A DNA stretch of 52,156 nt, taken from positions 1 to 52,156 of the IMG/VR virus record IMGVR_UViG_3300005367_000002; one strand, 5' to 3'. Shown here piece after piece: positions 15,746-22,958 of the stretch. Positions within the stretch are counted from its first letter, which is position 1. The number at the start of each line of letters is the position of its first letter. The notes under the pieces were generated by a model. That model was not told the origin of the DNA. It saw only the letters and a program-made list of their open reading frames with translations, and searched no databases. Origin of the DNA: a virus. The position numbers and the translations under genes were made by a program.

Positions 15746-16030
15746 CTAGTCCGTGTCCTTGATGCCGTTCTTCCAGGCGTCCCGGGGAATGCCCCACGGA
15801 TCTGCCTCGAAGAACTTCACCGCGTCTGCCGGGATGGCCCGGGCCGATTCGCTGCCTTTCGGCGCGTACCATGAACGGACAGTGGTCCGGGGGACGTTGC
15901 GCTTCAGGGCCTTTGTCACCTCGGCGGCCACATCGGGGATGGACTTCCCGAGAGCCTTTGCCCTGATGGGCAGCGGGTGGCGGCTCGTGAACTTCGGCCC
16001 CGACACTTTCGGTGTGTCCGTGCTTGACAT
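15746..16030 (-). CDS. HTH transcriptional regulator (putative repressor)
   Basis: 94 residues when begun at ATG 16030, which follows operator copy 2 by one base. The centre (AKALGKSIPDVAAEVTKALKRNVPRTTVRSW) has the layout of a phage repressor-type helix-turn-helix and is followed by a short acidic tail. The frame is open upstream to a GTG at 16222 (158 residues); that extension is a GC3-rich, coiled-coil-like stretch that also looks coding. The regulator probably binds the two 29-bp palindromes, controlling itself and the operon at 15668. Family membership is judged from pattern only. Confidence 0.7.
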   Translation of the reverse strand: MSSTDTPKVSGPKFTSRHPLPIRAKALGKSIPDVAAEVTKALKRNVPRTTVRSWYAPKGSESARAIPADAVKFFEADPWGIPRDAWKNGIKDTD

Positions 16031-16222
16031 CGTGTCTATTCTCATGTCATTGATAGACACGGTTGTCAATGGCCCCATCGCCCGAATCGCCTCGATCGTG
16101 TCGGCCGCGCCTCGAAGCTGCTTGGCTCGAGTCGTCAGTGCGGCGGCTTCTCGCTCGAACCTGTCGGCCAGGGCGCGGAGCTGGTTCGGCGTCATCGTCT
16201 CGGGCTGCTTCGGGTCGCTCAC
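16031..16222 (-). CDS. in-frame N-terminal extension of the regulator
   Basis: 64 codons from GTG 16222, continuous with the regulator. Residues 10-50 are helical (TPNQLRALADRFEREAAAL) with strong third-position GC, as expected of real coding. The last 15 codons coincide with operator copy 2 and lose that bias. It may be made as a 158-residue long form from a separate start; TACGTT lies 6 nt before the GTG but no good -35 is seen. Confidence 0.45.
16032..16060. promoter_or_regulatory. 29-bp palindromic operator, copy 2
   Basis: GTGTCTAT (16032-16039) and ATAGACAC (16053-16060). The symmetry extends outward: TTGACA occurs on the plus strand at 16024-16029 and on the minus strand at 16069-16064, so both directions could be served by one repressor site. 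Confidence 0.75.
16041..16069 (-). promoter_or_regulatory. candidate autoregulated promoter of the regulator
   Basis: TTGACA at 16069-16064 is clear. A -10 is weaker (CATGAG at 17 nt, TGAGAA at 19 nt). Aligned with the operon promoter, the operator arm and the ATG fall in the same places with 3 extra bases. Confidence 0.5.
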
Positions 16223-16253
16223 GGGCCAAACGTATCAGAGGGAGAGGTCGAGC

Positions 16254-16427
16254 ATGAACGAGAATTCGATGTGGACGCTCTGCACGCTGCTGGTCGTCTC
16301 GATGTTCGTCGGGCTGGCCGTCGTCGGCAAGGGGTGCTGCGAGGCATCCGAGAAGACCATGCAGACGTGCCTGACGTCGGGTCGTCCGATCGCCGAGTGC
16401 GCGCTCATCGGCAGGGGGCGTCAGTGA
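16254..16427 (+). CDS. small membrane protein, first gene of the rightward operon
   Basis: 57 residues preceded by AGAGGGAGAGG, a strong ribosome site. Hydrophobic residues 7-25 form one membrane helix or signal, followed by a Cys-containing segment (GKGCCEASEKTMQTC) that could be periplasmic. A Gly-Lys after the helix and the adjacent Cys leave a secreted form possible. Role unknown. Confidence 0.65.
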   Translation: MNENSMWTLCTLLVVSMFVGLAVVGKGCCEASEKTMQTCLTSGRPIAECALIGRGRQ

Positions 16428-16534
16428 CCTTCGCCCGCATTCGCCCGCTGGAGCTCGCCGTCATCGTGTGCGGCGCGTGGGGACTGCTGGCCGGGCCGGT
16501 GAGCCTGGTCGTCTGGCTGATGGGAGGGAAGTGA
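16424..16534 (+). CDS. membrane micropeptide
   Basis: 36 residues from GTG 16424 (GTGA overlap with the previous stop). Residues 11-32 are hydrophobic (LAVIVCGAWGLLAGPVSLVVW). Ends on the GTGATG that starts the next gene. Confidence 0.55.
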   Translation: MTFARIRPLELAVIVCGAWGLLAGPVSLVVWLMGGK

Positions 16535-16965
16535 TGGACGCGCAGCGAGCCAAGTATCGAATTGTCACCGCCACTGACCCGGCGCTCTGGTGCGTCCGCC
16601 GCGTCTTCGGCGCCGCCGGTGGACCGGATGAGATTGCCCTGACGGCAGAGGGCATGGAGCGGGCGTTCTCGGTTGGCGCGCAAGTCCGCCGTGGCGCGCC
16701 CGCTCTGGCGCTTGAGGCACTCGCGACCGTCGGCGGGGAGGCCTCGTTGTCGGTCAGGAATGGCGCAAGGCTCAGTCCCACCGACCTTGGCCGCCGATTC
16801 GATCAGGCAGCGTGGGGCGTTCTCCGCTCCCTCGGCTATGTCGAAGGGCTGGACACCGTGCACCTCACCGCCGCAGGTAAACGGGCCGTCGAGGACGGCG
16901 CTGTCGAGCGGCGCCGGCTCCTTGCGCGCTGTCGCCGCGCCGCCGGGACGGAGTTGACGCCATGA
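16534..16965 (+). CDS. hypothetical protein
   Basis: 143 residues, with GGGAGGGAAG as ribosome site. The order of helices and a short strand (LTAEGMERAF, LSPTDLGRRFDQAAWGVLRSLGYVEG, HLTAAGKRAVEDG) suggests a winged-helix fold, so DNA binding is possible. No firm family. Confidence 0.65.
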   Translation: MDAQRAKYRIVTATDPALWCVRRVFGAAGGPDEIALTAEGMERAFSVGAQVRRGAPALALEALATVGGEASLSVRNGARLSPTDLGRRFDQAAWGVLRSLGYVEGLDTVHLTAAGKRAVEDGAVERRRLLARCRRAAGTELTP

Positions 16966-17153
16966 AGTCCTGCGAGACGCACGGCGACGTCCACGGCGAC
17001 ATCTCGAACCGCGAGTGCATCAACTGCGGTCGCGTATGCTGCTCCGTCGGGCGTCCGTCGTGGCAGTGTGAGTTGTGCTGGAAGGCTGTCCAGCGAGCGC
17101 TGGCCGGACGCAAGAAGACCGAGGCCAAGCACAGGGAAGAGATGAAGCCATGA
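16962..17153 (+). CDS. zinc-ribbon protein
   Basis: 63 residues with CINC (19-22) and CELC (36-39) plus nearby Cys and His. A basic helical tail follows. ATGA coupling on both sides. Confidence 0.7.
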   Translation: MKSCETHGDVHGDISNRECINCGRVCCSVGRPSWQCELCWKAVQRALAGRKKTEAKHREEMKP

Positions 17154-17494
17154 GCGCGCCGAGCAAGGAGGAGATGGAATGGGACCTGGTCGCCGAGGCC
17201 GTCTCAGAAGCCAGGAGAGCCGTCGCCGACGGAGAGCCAATGTATCTTCAGCGCGCCATCGTCGCGGTGGCAAACGCATATGTTCGGCGCGGAGACGAAA
17301 ACGAACGGCTGCGAGCGGAGCGCGCCGAGTGCTTGGAGTTGCTGGAGGAAGTCGACGACGTCCTCGGCGAATCCGCCGACATAATATCAGATTGGCGAGC
17401 AGGCGAAGAGCCGCGAATCATGTCGCGGGAGTGGATCGGTAAGTACGACAAGCTCTGCGCAAACCTCCTAAGGTTTCTAGGCCAGCAGCCATGA
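17150..17494 (+). CDS. hypothetical acidic helical protein
   Basis: 114 residues, almost wholly helical, with a coiled-coil-like centre (ENERLRAERAECLELLEEVDD). No enzymatic motif. Coupled in the rightward operon. Confidence 0.65.
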   Translation: MSAPSKEEMEWDLVAEAVSEARRAVADGEPMYLQRAIVAVANAYVRRGDENERLRAERAECLELLEEVDDVLGESADIISDWRAGEEPRIMSREWIGKYDKLCANLLRFLGQQP

Positions 17495-17673
17495 GCGCCG
17501 ACAAGCCCGAGCCTTGCTGGTACTGCGAGCGCCAGTCCGTCGAGCGGCGCAAAGAGAAGCTGACCGACAAGCCAGGAACGGAGCGCGATGTGTGCGAGCA
17601 ATGCGCTGAAGACCTGCGCAAGGGCGACGAGATGTACCGAAGAGAGCGGATGCGAGACGGGAGGGACGAATGA
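17491..17673 (+). CDS. zinc-ribbon protein
   Basis: 60 residues with CWYC (9-12) and CEQC (35-38) and a very charged tail. The start MSADKPEP is close to that of the next gene (MTADKPDG), pointing to a shared origin or a duplicated start region. Confidence 0.7.
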   Translation: MSADKPEPCWYCERQSVERRKEKLTDKPGTERDVCEQCAEDLRKGDEMYRRERMRDGRDE

Positions 17674-18179
17674 CCGCCGACAAGCCCGATGGTGGAGCTA
17701 ATTGCCGCGTCTGCGGGCACTACGAAACGTCGCTGAAGCTAGCGACCGACCTATACGCGCATTGCCCCGCGTGCGGGAGAGGGGCGCATTGGATGCCAGT
17801 CGACGCCGACAAGCTCGAGGCGGGGCGGACGTGCGCCGTGTGGTGCGGGACTGGCGCCGGGCCTGACTTCCGCAGCTGGGGCGAAGAGACGTGGTGCACG
17901 CGGGAATGCGCCAAGGAGTGCAATCCGCTGAACCCGGCCCCGCGCCCCGTCGAGCCGCCCGTGAGATTCCCACCGGTCGGGTCAACGCACTGGAGCGTTG
18001 GTATCGAGCCGAAGCAGTCCCGCCCTGTCGAGCGCTGCTCGTGCGCGGAGAGCGTCGCGCTGCGGAAGGCGCTGGAGACGATTCGCATAAGGCTGGACGC
18101 ATGGCCGGTTGCTCCTGCGAAGGAAATCTACGACATCGCCCGGCGCGCCTTGGCGCTCGGAGAGGAGACGACCAAATGA
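17670..18179 (+). CDS. multi-Cys zinc-binding protein
   Basis: 169 residues. Cys pairs at CRVC (12-15) and CPAC (32-35) form a first ribbon; CAVWC, CTREC and KEC around 54-84 look like a second. A Pro-rich linker leads to CSC at about 122 and a helical end. The start resembles that of 17491-17673. Function unknown. Confidence 0.65.
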   Translation: MTADKPDGGANCRVCGHYETSLKLATDLYAHCPACGRGAHWMPVDADKLEAGRTCAVWCGTGAGPDFRSWGEETWCTRECAKECNPLNPAPRPVEPPVRFPPVGSTHWSVGIEPKQSRPVERCSCAESVALRKALETIRIRLDAWPVAPAKEIYDIARRALALGEETTK

Positions 18180-18304
18180 GACGACAGTGGACACTCAAAG
18201 ACGCTGGTTTGTGCTTGCTGTGCTTTCTGCCATGGAAGTGCCTCGACGGACACTTCTTCCGGCACTGGCGGAAGCGACATGGGAAAGGCGCACGCAATGG
18301 GTGA
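18176..18304 (+). CDS. small basic Cys protein
   Basis: 42 residues, basic, with CLLC (13-16), another Cys and two His near the end (CLDGHFFRHWRKRH), a possible C2H2-like site. Start ATG overlaps the previous TGA. Confidence 0.5.
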   Translation: MRRQWTLKDAGLCLLCFLPWKCLDGHFFRHWRKRHGKGARNG

Positions 18305-19682
18305 CGGCGCTGTCTGTACGAAGTGCACGGATACGCGTCTGACGTGCCGTTCGTGCTTCGACTTTCACATGAAGGCCCTGGCCGACCGAATCGCGAAGCT
18401 GGAGGCGGCGGTTGACGGTCTATTGGAGGTTTCTGACGCGATGAAACAGGCGTTCGACAATCTTCGGAAGATGGATGCGTGGCGCGAGTCATTCAGGCTA
18501 CCTCTGTGTCCATTCGGCAGTAGATGCCGAGGTGATGCATGCTCACATGGGCGGGCAGACGCTCCGCAGCCCGCTAAGCCGCCCGCCGCTGCCACGGACG
18601 CCTTGGAGTCGGTAGAGCGAAACGCCGCTGCCGGACCCGCCGAGCAACCTGCAAACGCGGCTGATGAGTTAGCCGCCGCATGCAAGCGCGAGACAGTGCT
18701 GATGGCGCGAGCCATGTCAACCGTCGCGCTTGGAGCGCGGATAGAGCCAATCGAGCCGCCCGCGCCGGCCCCTCGGGTGGAGATGCGCGTTGCCGCAGAG
18801 CACGCCGATGAATACCTGGCCCAGCGGTTGCGCGAAGCCACGCCGTTTGGCGCTGAGGCGATCGAACGTGTGCTTGAGACGCCGCCCGCGCCGGCCCAGG
18901 GCGCACCCGCCGAGCCGCTGAAGCCGTGGCCAACGAATCGGCTTGCGTGGTGCTGCTGGTGCGACCGCCGCGACATTCCATCGGCAACAGCCAAGGACCA
19001 CTGGCAGCAGTGCGAGGAGCATCCGGCTAACGAACGAATCGCCGCCCTCGAAGCGCGACTCGCCGCCGCCGAAACTGAGAAGGCAATGCTATCCGCCCAC
19101 TGCGTCCGTGCCGAGCGCATCGCGCAGGAGAGAAAGGACAAGCTCGCCGCCGCCGAACAGTCGCGGGCGGTACTGGAGAAAGTTGTCGAGCACCATCGTG
19201 GACTGGCGGACAAAGTCATAGCCGCCGAACGGGAGCGCGACGAGACCGCCTGTGAACTGCAAACGTATCTCGTGCGCGAGGACAAGTTGATGCGGGAGCG
19301 CGACGAGGCTCGCCGAGACGCCGTTGGCAGAACCGCCCGCGAATCGTGGCAGCGAGCCGAGAAGGACCTCGTCGACGCCAGACGTGAAATCGGCGTGCTA
19401 CAGGGCGCGCTGAACACCGCCCATGTCGCGAAGGATGCAGCGGTCGCTGCCGAGCGCGAACGGTGGCAGAAGTTCCACGACGAAGAGAAAGAACGGTGGC
19501 GCGCGGGCCTTCAACGTGCGAACGAGGCGGCAGAGAACCGCGTCGCGAACGTAATCTCCGACTGCCTGCGCATCGTCGAGGCGTACGAACCGCGCCGTGA
19601 CGTGCCGGCCGACTGGAGTTACCAGGGCGCGTTGAGCCGAGTCGCCGAGGCCATCCGCGACGGGCGACCGGCTCCGAAATGA
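18297..19682 (+). CDS. long coiled-coil protein with Cys pairs
   Basis: 461 residues from ATG 18297 (GGAAAGG 8 nt upstream); ATG 18279 is an alternative that adds 6 residues. CTKC and CRSC near the start and CCWC near residue 220 could bind zinc. Residues 245-440 are a long, strongly charged coiled coil with many Arg, Glu and Ala. The middle is Pro/Ala-rich linker. It is the last rightward gene and meets the leftward nuclease gene with 4 bp between stops. It may be a scaffold or host-takeover protein. Confidence 0.65.
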   Translation: MGDGAVCTKCTDTRLTCRSCFDFHMKALADRIAKLEAAVDGLLEVSDAMKQAFDNLRKMDAWRESFRLPLCPFGSRCRGDACSHGRADAPQPAKPPAAATDALESVERNAAAGPAEQPANAADELAAACKRETVLMARAMSTVALGARIEPIEPPAPAPRVEMRVAAEHADEYLAQRLREATPFGAEAIERVLETPPAPAQGAPAEPLKPWPTNRLAWCCWCDRRDIPSATAKDHWQQCEEHPANERIAALEARLAAAETEKAMLSAHCVRAERIAQERKDKLAAAEQSRAVLEKVVEHHRGLADKVIAAERERDETACELQTYLVREDKLMRERDEARRDAVGRTARESWQRAEKDLVDARREIGVLQGALNTAHVAKDAAVAAERERWQKFHDEEKERWRAGLQRANEAAENRVANVISDCLRIVEAYEPRRDVPADWSYQGALSRVAEAIRDGRPAPK

Positions 19683-19686
19683 GCCG

Positions 19687-19971
19687 CTACGTGCGGGCGA
19701 GCTCGACTACGTCCGCCTCTGTCTCGACAACTCGGTAGCTATCGCCCCAACGCAGCGCCATGTCCGCCTGCTGGCCTTGCAGGGCGCGGCGGGACTTGGC
19801 GCGATTCGGGTTCTTTACCTCGATGAGGTAGACCGTCCCACGGTGCGTCCTTCCGACAAGGTCAGGAAAGCCGCGTCCGACGTCGCTCGTGTCCTCGACA
19901 GCTGCGAATAGGGCGCGCGCAAGGTTCCGTAGTGGGACGTGGTTCGCATCTACGTGCCTCGCCCTCCGCAT
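19687..19971 (-). CDS. VRR-NUC domain nuclease
   Basis: 94 residues, the normal size for stand-alone phage VRR-NUC proteins. GFPDLVG with Asp 37, LIEVK with Glu 51 and Lys 53, and QGQQ at 65-68 match the PD-(D/E)XK core. Such enzymes cut branched DNA. ATG at 19971 comes 1 base after the preceding TAG. Sits at the end of the lysis cassette. Confidence 0.8.
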   Translation of the reverse strand: MRRARHVDANHVPLRNLARALFAAVEDTSDVGRGFPDLVGRTHRGTVYLIEVKNPNRAKSRRALQGQQADMALRWGDSYRVVETEADVVELART

Positions 19972-19972
19972 C

Positions 19973-20500
19973 CTACCAGCTTGCCCCGACTCCGACGCCG
20001 CCAGCCATACCTGTGGTCCCCCAGATCCCCACGAAAACCGGCCCCAGTACGCGCCGCTGGACGATGATGCCGCCAACGAATGGCGCCGGGGCAAGTAGGT
20101 TGCGCCCGCCTAGTTGAGCACCTGCCAAGACCGATGCCGACCAGTTCGGCCGCGACTCGACTGTGTGAGTCTCGACGGTGGCCTGGTGCGCCTCGCTCTG
20201 CCGCTCCTGCGTGCCCTGCGTGTGATCCTGGCGCTTCGTCTCGGCCTGTGAGTCGCGCTCGAGGTACTGCGTAACCGTCGTGACCTTGTCAGGACCGGTG
20301 CGCCACTGAGTGACGACGTGCTGCTTGACCTGTACGTCGTGCTGCACCTGCACGTCATGCACGATTTTCTCGACGACGCGGTCCTTGTAGACCACGTCGG
20401 TCTTTACGACGTCCCTTGTCCGTTCGGGGCCGTGATGCCGCCCCCACAGCAGCCCGAGCAGCGCCGCGACGGGGACGAGCCCTAACCAACGCGGGCTCAT
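19973..20500 (-). CDS. spanin-like membrane-anchored coiled-coil protein
   Basis: 175 residues. One N-terminal hydrophobic segment (about 5-19), a charged region with Val/His repeats (about 28-110), then a C-terminal part from RPNWSASVLAG onward with short Gly-rich strands ending in GVGVGASW, like outer-membrane strands with a terminal aromatic. This could link inner and outer membranes in one protein, as unimolecular spanins do, but in the opposite orientation. Gene order (next to protease and endolysin) supports a lysis role. Confidence 0.55.
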   Translation of the reverse strand: MSPRWLGLVPVAALLGLLWGRHHGPERTRDVVKTDVVYKDRVVEKIVHDVQVQHDVQVKQHVVTQWRTGPDKVTTVTQYLERDSQAETKRQDHTQGTQERQSEAHQATVETHTVESRPNWSASVLAGAQLGGRNLLAPAPFVGGIIVQRRVLGPVFVGIWGTTGMAGGVGVGASW

Positions 20501-21021
20501 CGGCAGTACCTCTTTCCCACGGCCGCCCCGTCAGCGTCGGACGGCCACGGCAGCACGGCAAGGTTGTGCCCCGCCGCTGGGTCGTACAGCGTCGGCGCCT
20601 CCTGCATGATGGTGCTGCGGTCGTGAGCCAGCCCCAGGACGTGGCCGAATTCGTGGGCCGCGATGACGTAGACACTGCGAATGTCCGACATGACTTGGAA
20701 TTTCACCTCGGCAGAGTCCGCCGAGCATCGCCACTTGCCGGCCATGGCGCCGAGGTACGTCTCAAGCTGAGCTGGCTTCCCGCATGCCGTCCCGTCGTAG
20801 GTCGACACCGTCACCCGTGCATCTGCCGCCTCCCGCAGGACGTCGCAACCCGCTGCATGATTCCAGGCGTCGACCGCATAGTGCAGCGAGCCGTCGTAAA
20901 CCGGGTCGATGCCGTCCCACCGCACGGTAATGGGCACCGAGGACCACGGCGGGTCGGGAAGCCAGTTGACTTGCTGGCGGCATCCGGCAAGAAGCAGGAC
21001 GGCGAGAATTAGTCGGATCAT
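20497..21021 (-). CDS. matrixin-type metalloprotease lipoprotein
   Basis: 174 residues. A lipoprotein signal ends in LLAGC with Cys 14. HEFGHVLGLAHD at 123-134 is the full metzincin zinc site (His 123, 127, 133; Glu 124), and STIM at 136-139 supplies the Met-turn. The N-terminal part includes ITVRWDG and an SLHYAVDAWNHAAGC helix as in matrixins. It is expected to be tethered outside the cytoplasmic membrane. Placed between endolysin and spanin-like genes, it could help break a protein layer at lysis. Substrate unknown. Confidence 0.85.
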   Translation of the reverse strand: MIRLILAVLLLAGCRQQVNWLPDPPWSSVPITVRWDGIDPVYDGSLHYAVDAWNHAAGCDVLREAADARVTVSTYDGTACGKPAQLETYLGAMAGKWRCSADSAEVKFQVMSDIRSVYVIAAHEFGHVLGLAHDRSTIMQEAPTLYDPAAGHNLAVLPWPSDADGAAVGKRYCR

Positions 21022-21155
21022 TCTTCGTCCTGTAGTTTGCGGCGGTCCGACGCCCGGCGCTTGCCGGACGAGTTCTTGCCTCGCTCGTCTTTCCAGTATT
21101 TGCAGTAGCACCCCATGCGTTGGTGCTTCGGTCGCTTCCGCTTGTGATTAGCCAT
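21018..21155 (-). CDS. small very basic protein
   Basis: 45 residues, over a third Lys and Arg, with a CYC pair at 16-18. ATG at 21155 follows the endolysin TAA by a few bases. Nucleic-acid binding is likely from charge alone. Confidence 0.55.
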   Translation of the reverse strand: MANHKRKRPKHQRMGCYCKYWKDERGKNSSGKRRASDRRKLQDEE

Positions 21156-21708
21156 TCGAGGCCTCCAAGAACTTCGCCCGCGTCCATTCGTTCCTCTCGG
21201 CGCGGCTTGTCTTGCGGTGGCACAACTCGGCCGCCGCTGCCCACTGGCGATTCCTGCACGCGTCGAGCAGGTGGTGGAACGTCGACAGGCCTGACACGCC
21301 GCAGTTGAAGGCGATGTCGACCAGCGCCGATTGTGCAGGCGCCGGGTAGCTGTCGAAGTCTGGCAGCAGGCGGTGGATGCCGGGCAGGAACTCAAGGTCA
21401 AGCCTGGCGCGCAAGAGCTCGTCGATCGACTCCTGCGACAGCGAGACGTGAGGCGGACGCGGTGCCCGGTACTGCGACGCGGCCATGCCCTTCGCCAGCG
21501 CGATGACCCGCAGGAAGTCGTCGCCGATCTCTTTGGCTGTCGCTCGTCGGTCGCCATCGGTCAGGAACGGCAGCGATGCTGCGTGTAGACCATCGTGCAC
21601 CAGGTTGCCGACGCCGACGGTGACGTACCCGAGCGTATCGCGGTACATGTGCGGCACGCTCCCCTCAAAGCGGATCAGGTCGGGCACGAAGCGGGATGAG
21701 TCAGTCAT
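21148..21708 (-). CDS. endolysin, GH24 lysozyme (T4 type)
   Basis: 186 residues. The catalytic pattern E-x8-D-x5-T is met by Glu 15, Asp 24 and Thr 30, with GVGN next. A large helical C-terminal lobe (DIAFNCGVSGLSTFHHLLDA) follows. It cleaves the peptidoglycan sugar chain. There is no signal peptide, so release should depend on a holin. ATG 21708 overlaps the preceding stop; the longer frame to 21951 is not used. Confidence 0.92.
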   Translation of the reverse strand: MTDSSRFVPDLIRFEGSVPHMYRDTLGYVTVGVGNLVHDGLHAASLPFLTDGDRRATAKEIGDDFLRVIALAKGMAASQYRAPRPPHVSLSQESIDELLRARLDLEFLPGIHRLLPDFDSYPAPAQSALVDIAFNCGVSGLSTFHHLLDACRNRQWAAAAELCHRKTSRAERNEWTRAKFLEASNG

Positions 21709-22052
21709 TCGTCGTCCTTTCGCGGCGGGAAACGGCGCCGCTCGCCGTGCGGTGGCGGCAGTTTCGCCGCGCGCCGCTCTGGACCGAAATACAGCTCCCA
21801 TTCCCCGAGACGAAGCACCATGTGGACCGCACATACCGACCAGCCACCGCCGGCCGAAGCGATGCACGTGTGATAGCGGAGTGCCTCGTGCGTCGAGCCA
21901 GGGGCAGGTGCGACGATTTGCACCGGCATAAGCTTCCAGCACTTCCAGCACGCGCCCGGCTCCTCGAGCTTCGTCGGCGTCTGCTCCTCGCTGAACGGCA
22001 GCTCGTGCGCGTCGTCGTACTCGAGCACGTATTCGGGCTCGGTATCACCCAT
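21705..22052 (-). CDS. hypothetical Cys-containing protein
   Basis: 115 residues. CWKC at about 35-38 with later Cys and His could bind zinc. ATG 22052 lies inside the end of the preceding gene. The tail is basic and Pro-rich. Function unknown. Confidence 0.6.
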   Translation of the reverse strand: MGDTEPEYVLEYDDAHELPFSEEQTPTKLEEPGACWKCWKLMPVQIVAPAPGSTHEALRYHTCIASAGGGWSVCAVHMVLRLGEWELYFGPERRAAKLPPPHGERRRFPPRKDDE

Positions 22053-22395
22053 GCAGCCACCGCATGAAGTCGCGCCGCAGAGCCCGCCATCCCCGCACCG
22101 CAACGTTCGCCCGCTCTGGCCTACCGCCCGCCTCGGCCAGGATGAAGTCGCACACCGGGCCGCGCATGTCGTCGGCTAGGTTGAGGATTTCGTCTCGGAT
22201 TGCATGCAATGCAGCTGATCGACGAGGGCCTGAAACCGTATCCGCCTCTCTCGCAGCCTCTCGGATAAGAGTCGCACAGCGTGACGCTTCGAGGGCGCAG
22301 TTGTCGAGATTTCTTCGGAGGGAACTGCTGCGGCCACGCCAAACTCTGTCCCACAGGCTTGGAGTCCGATCGATGGGGTAGTTCTCATGATCCAC
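22045..22395 (-). CDS. hypothetical helical protein
   Basis: 116 residues, helical, Arg-rich, no membrane segment. Lies between holin candidates and endolysin. No family. Confidence 0.6.
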   Translation of the reverse strand: MDHENYPIDRTPSLWDRVWRGRSSSLRRNLDNCALEASRCATLIREAAREADTVSGPRRSAALHAIRDEILNLADDMRGPVCDFILAEAGGRPERANVAVRGWRALRRDFMRWLHG

Positions 22396-22419
22396 GGGCC
22401 TGCCTTTCGACGTGATAGT

Positions 22420-22758
22420 TCATCGCCTGCGTTTCTCGGTCGACAGCTTCGCCATCGCCGCCTTGAGATCGGACATGTCAGCCGTCATCTTCGCGAACTG
22501 CTCGTTGCGCTGGCGGTCTGATGCCTGGATGCTGGAAACGATGGGCGCGTTCTCACGGCGGACGATGGCTGTCACCTGCTCGTCGATTTTGGCGACGGTC
22601 CACCTGCCCATGCCGATCGCGTACCCGCCGATGGACGCGAGCGCCCCTACGGTGGTGGCGAGCAGCTTGACCCGTGTCGAGAGGGGCCGTCCGAAGCCGC
22701 GCCTCAGGTCCGGGATGTCACCGGCACCGTCGACGACGTGATAGACCCGCCTTGCCAC
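22420..22758 (-). CDS. membrane protein with C-terminal coiled coil (holin-class candidate)
   Basis: 112 residues. One hydrophobic segment at about 32-50 (LLATTVGALASIGGYAIG) followed by a coiled coil of about 60 residues with a basic tail. In many lysis cassettes such a protein accompanies the holin, as antiholin or accessory factor. Assignment is from topology and place. Confidence 0.6.
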   Translation of the reverse strand: MARRVYHVVDGAGDIPDLRRGFGRPLSTRVKLLATTVGALASIGGYAIGMGRWTVAKIDEQVTAIVRRENAPIVSSIQASDRQRNEQFAKMTADMSDLKAAMAKLSTEKRRR

Positions 22759-22759
22759 G

Positions 22760-22954
22760 TCATTTCTCCTTCGTGTCCATCGTGAGCGGCTTGGAAATTC
22801 CCTGGGTCACCATGCCTGCGAACCCGAGGAACACCGCGACGATTTGGATCGTCATCTGGTAGTGAGCCGCGGCAATGCCGATGCCCTGCAACGTTAGACC
22901 AGCCGACGATAGCCCGGCACCGATCACGCCTAAGATTCGCTTGCGCTCGTTCAT
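22760..22954 (-). CDS. putative holin
   Basis: 64 residues with two hydrophobic stretches (about 7-26 and 32-51) and a charged N-terminus, the layout of a class II holin. First gene of the lysis cassette, directly before the coiled-coil membrane protein. Holins oligomerise in the cytoplasmic membrane and release the endolysin. Confidence 0.6.
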   Translation of the reverse strand: MNERKRILGVIGAGLSSAGLTLQGIGIAAAHYQMTIQIVAVFLGFAGMVTQGISKPLTMDTKEK

Positions 22955-22958
22955 TGGT

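Noticed and set aside
16063-16257. A 64-residue plus-strand frame whose stop overlaps the ATG at 16254
   Set aside because: The overlap is tempting, but the protein is Arg/Ser/Pro-rich and the minus frame here has the better coding character; the gene at 16254 has its own strong ribosome site.
20668-20676. Third copy of the TAGACAC operator arm
   Set aside because: It is a lone half site inside the metalloprotease coding sequence with no partner arm.
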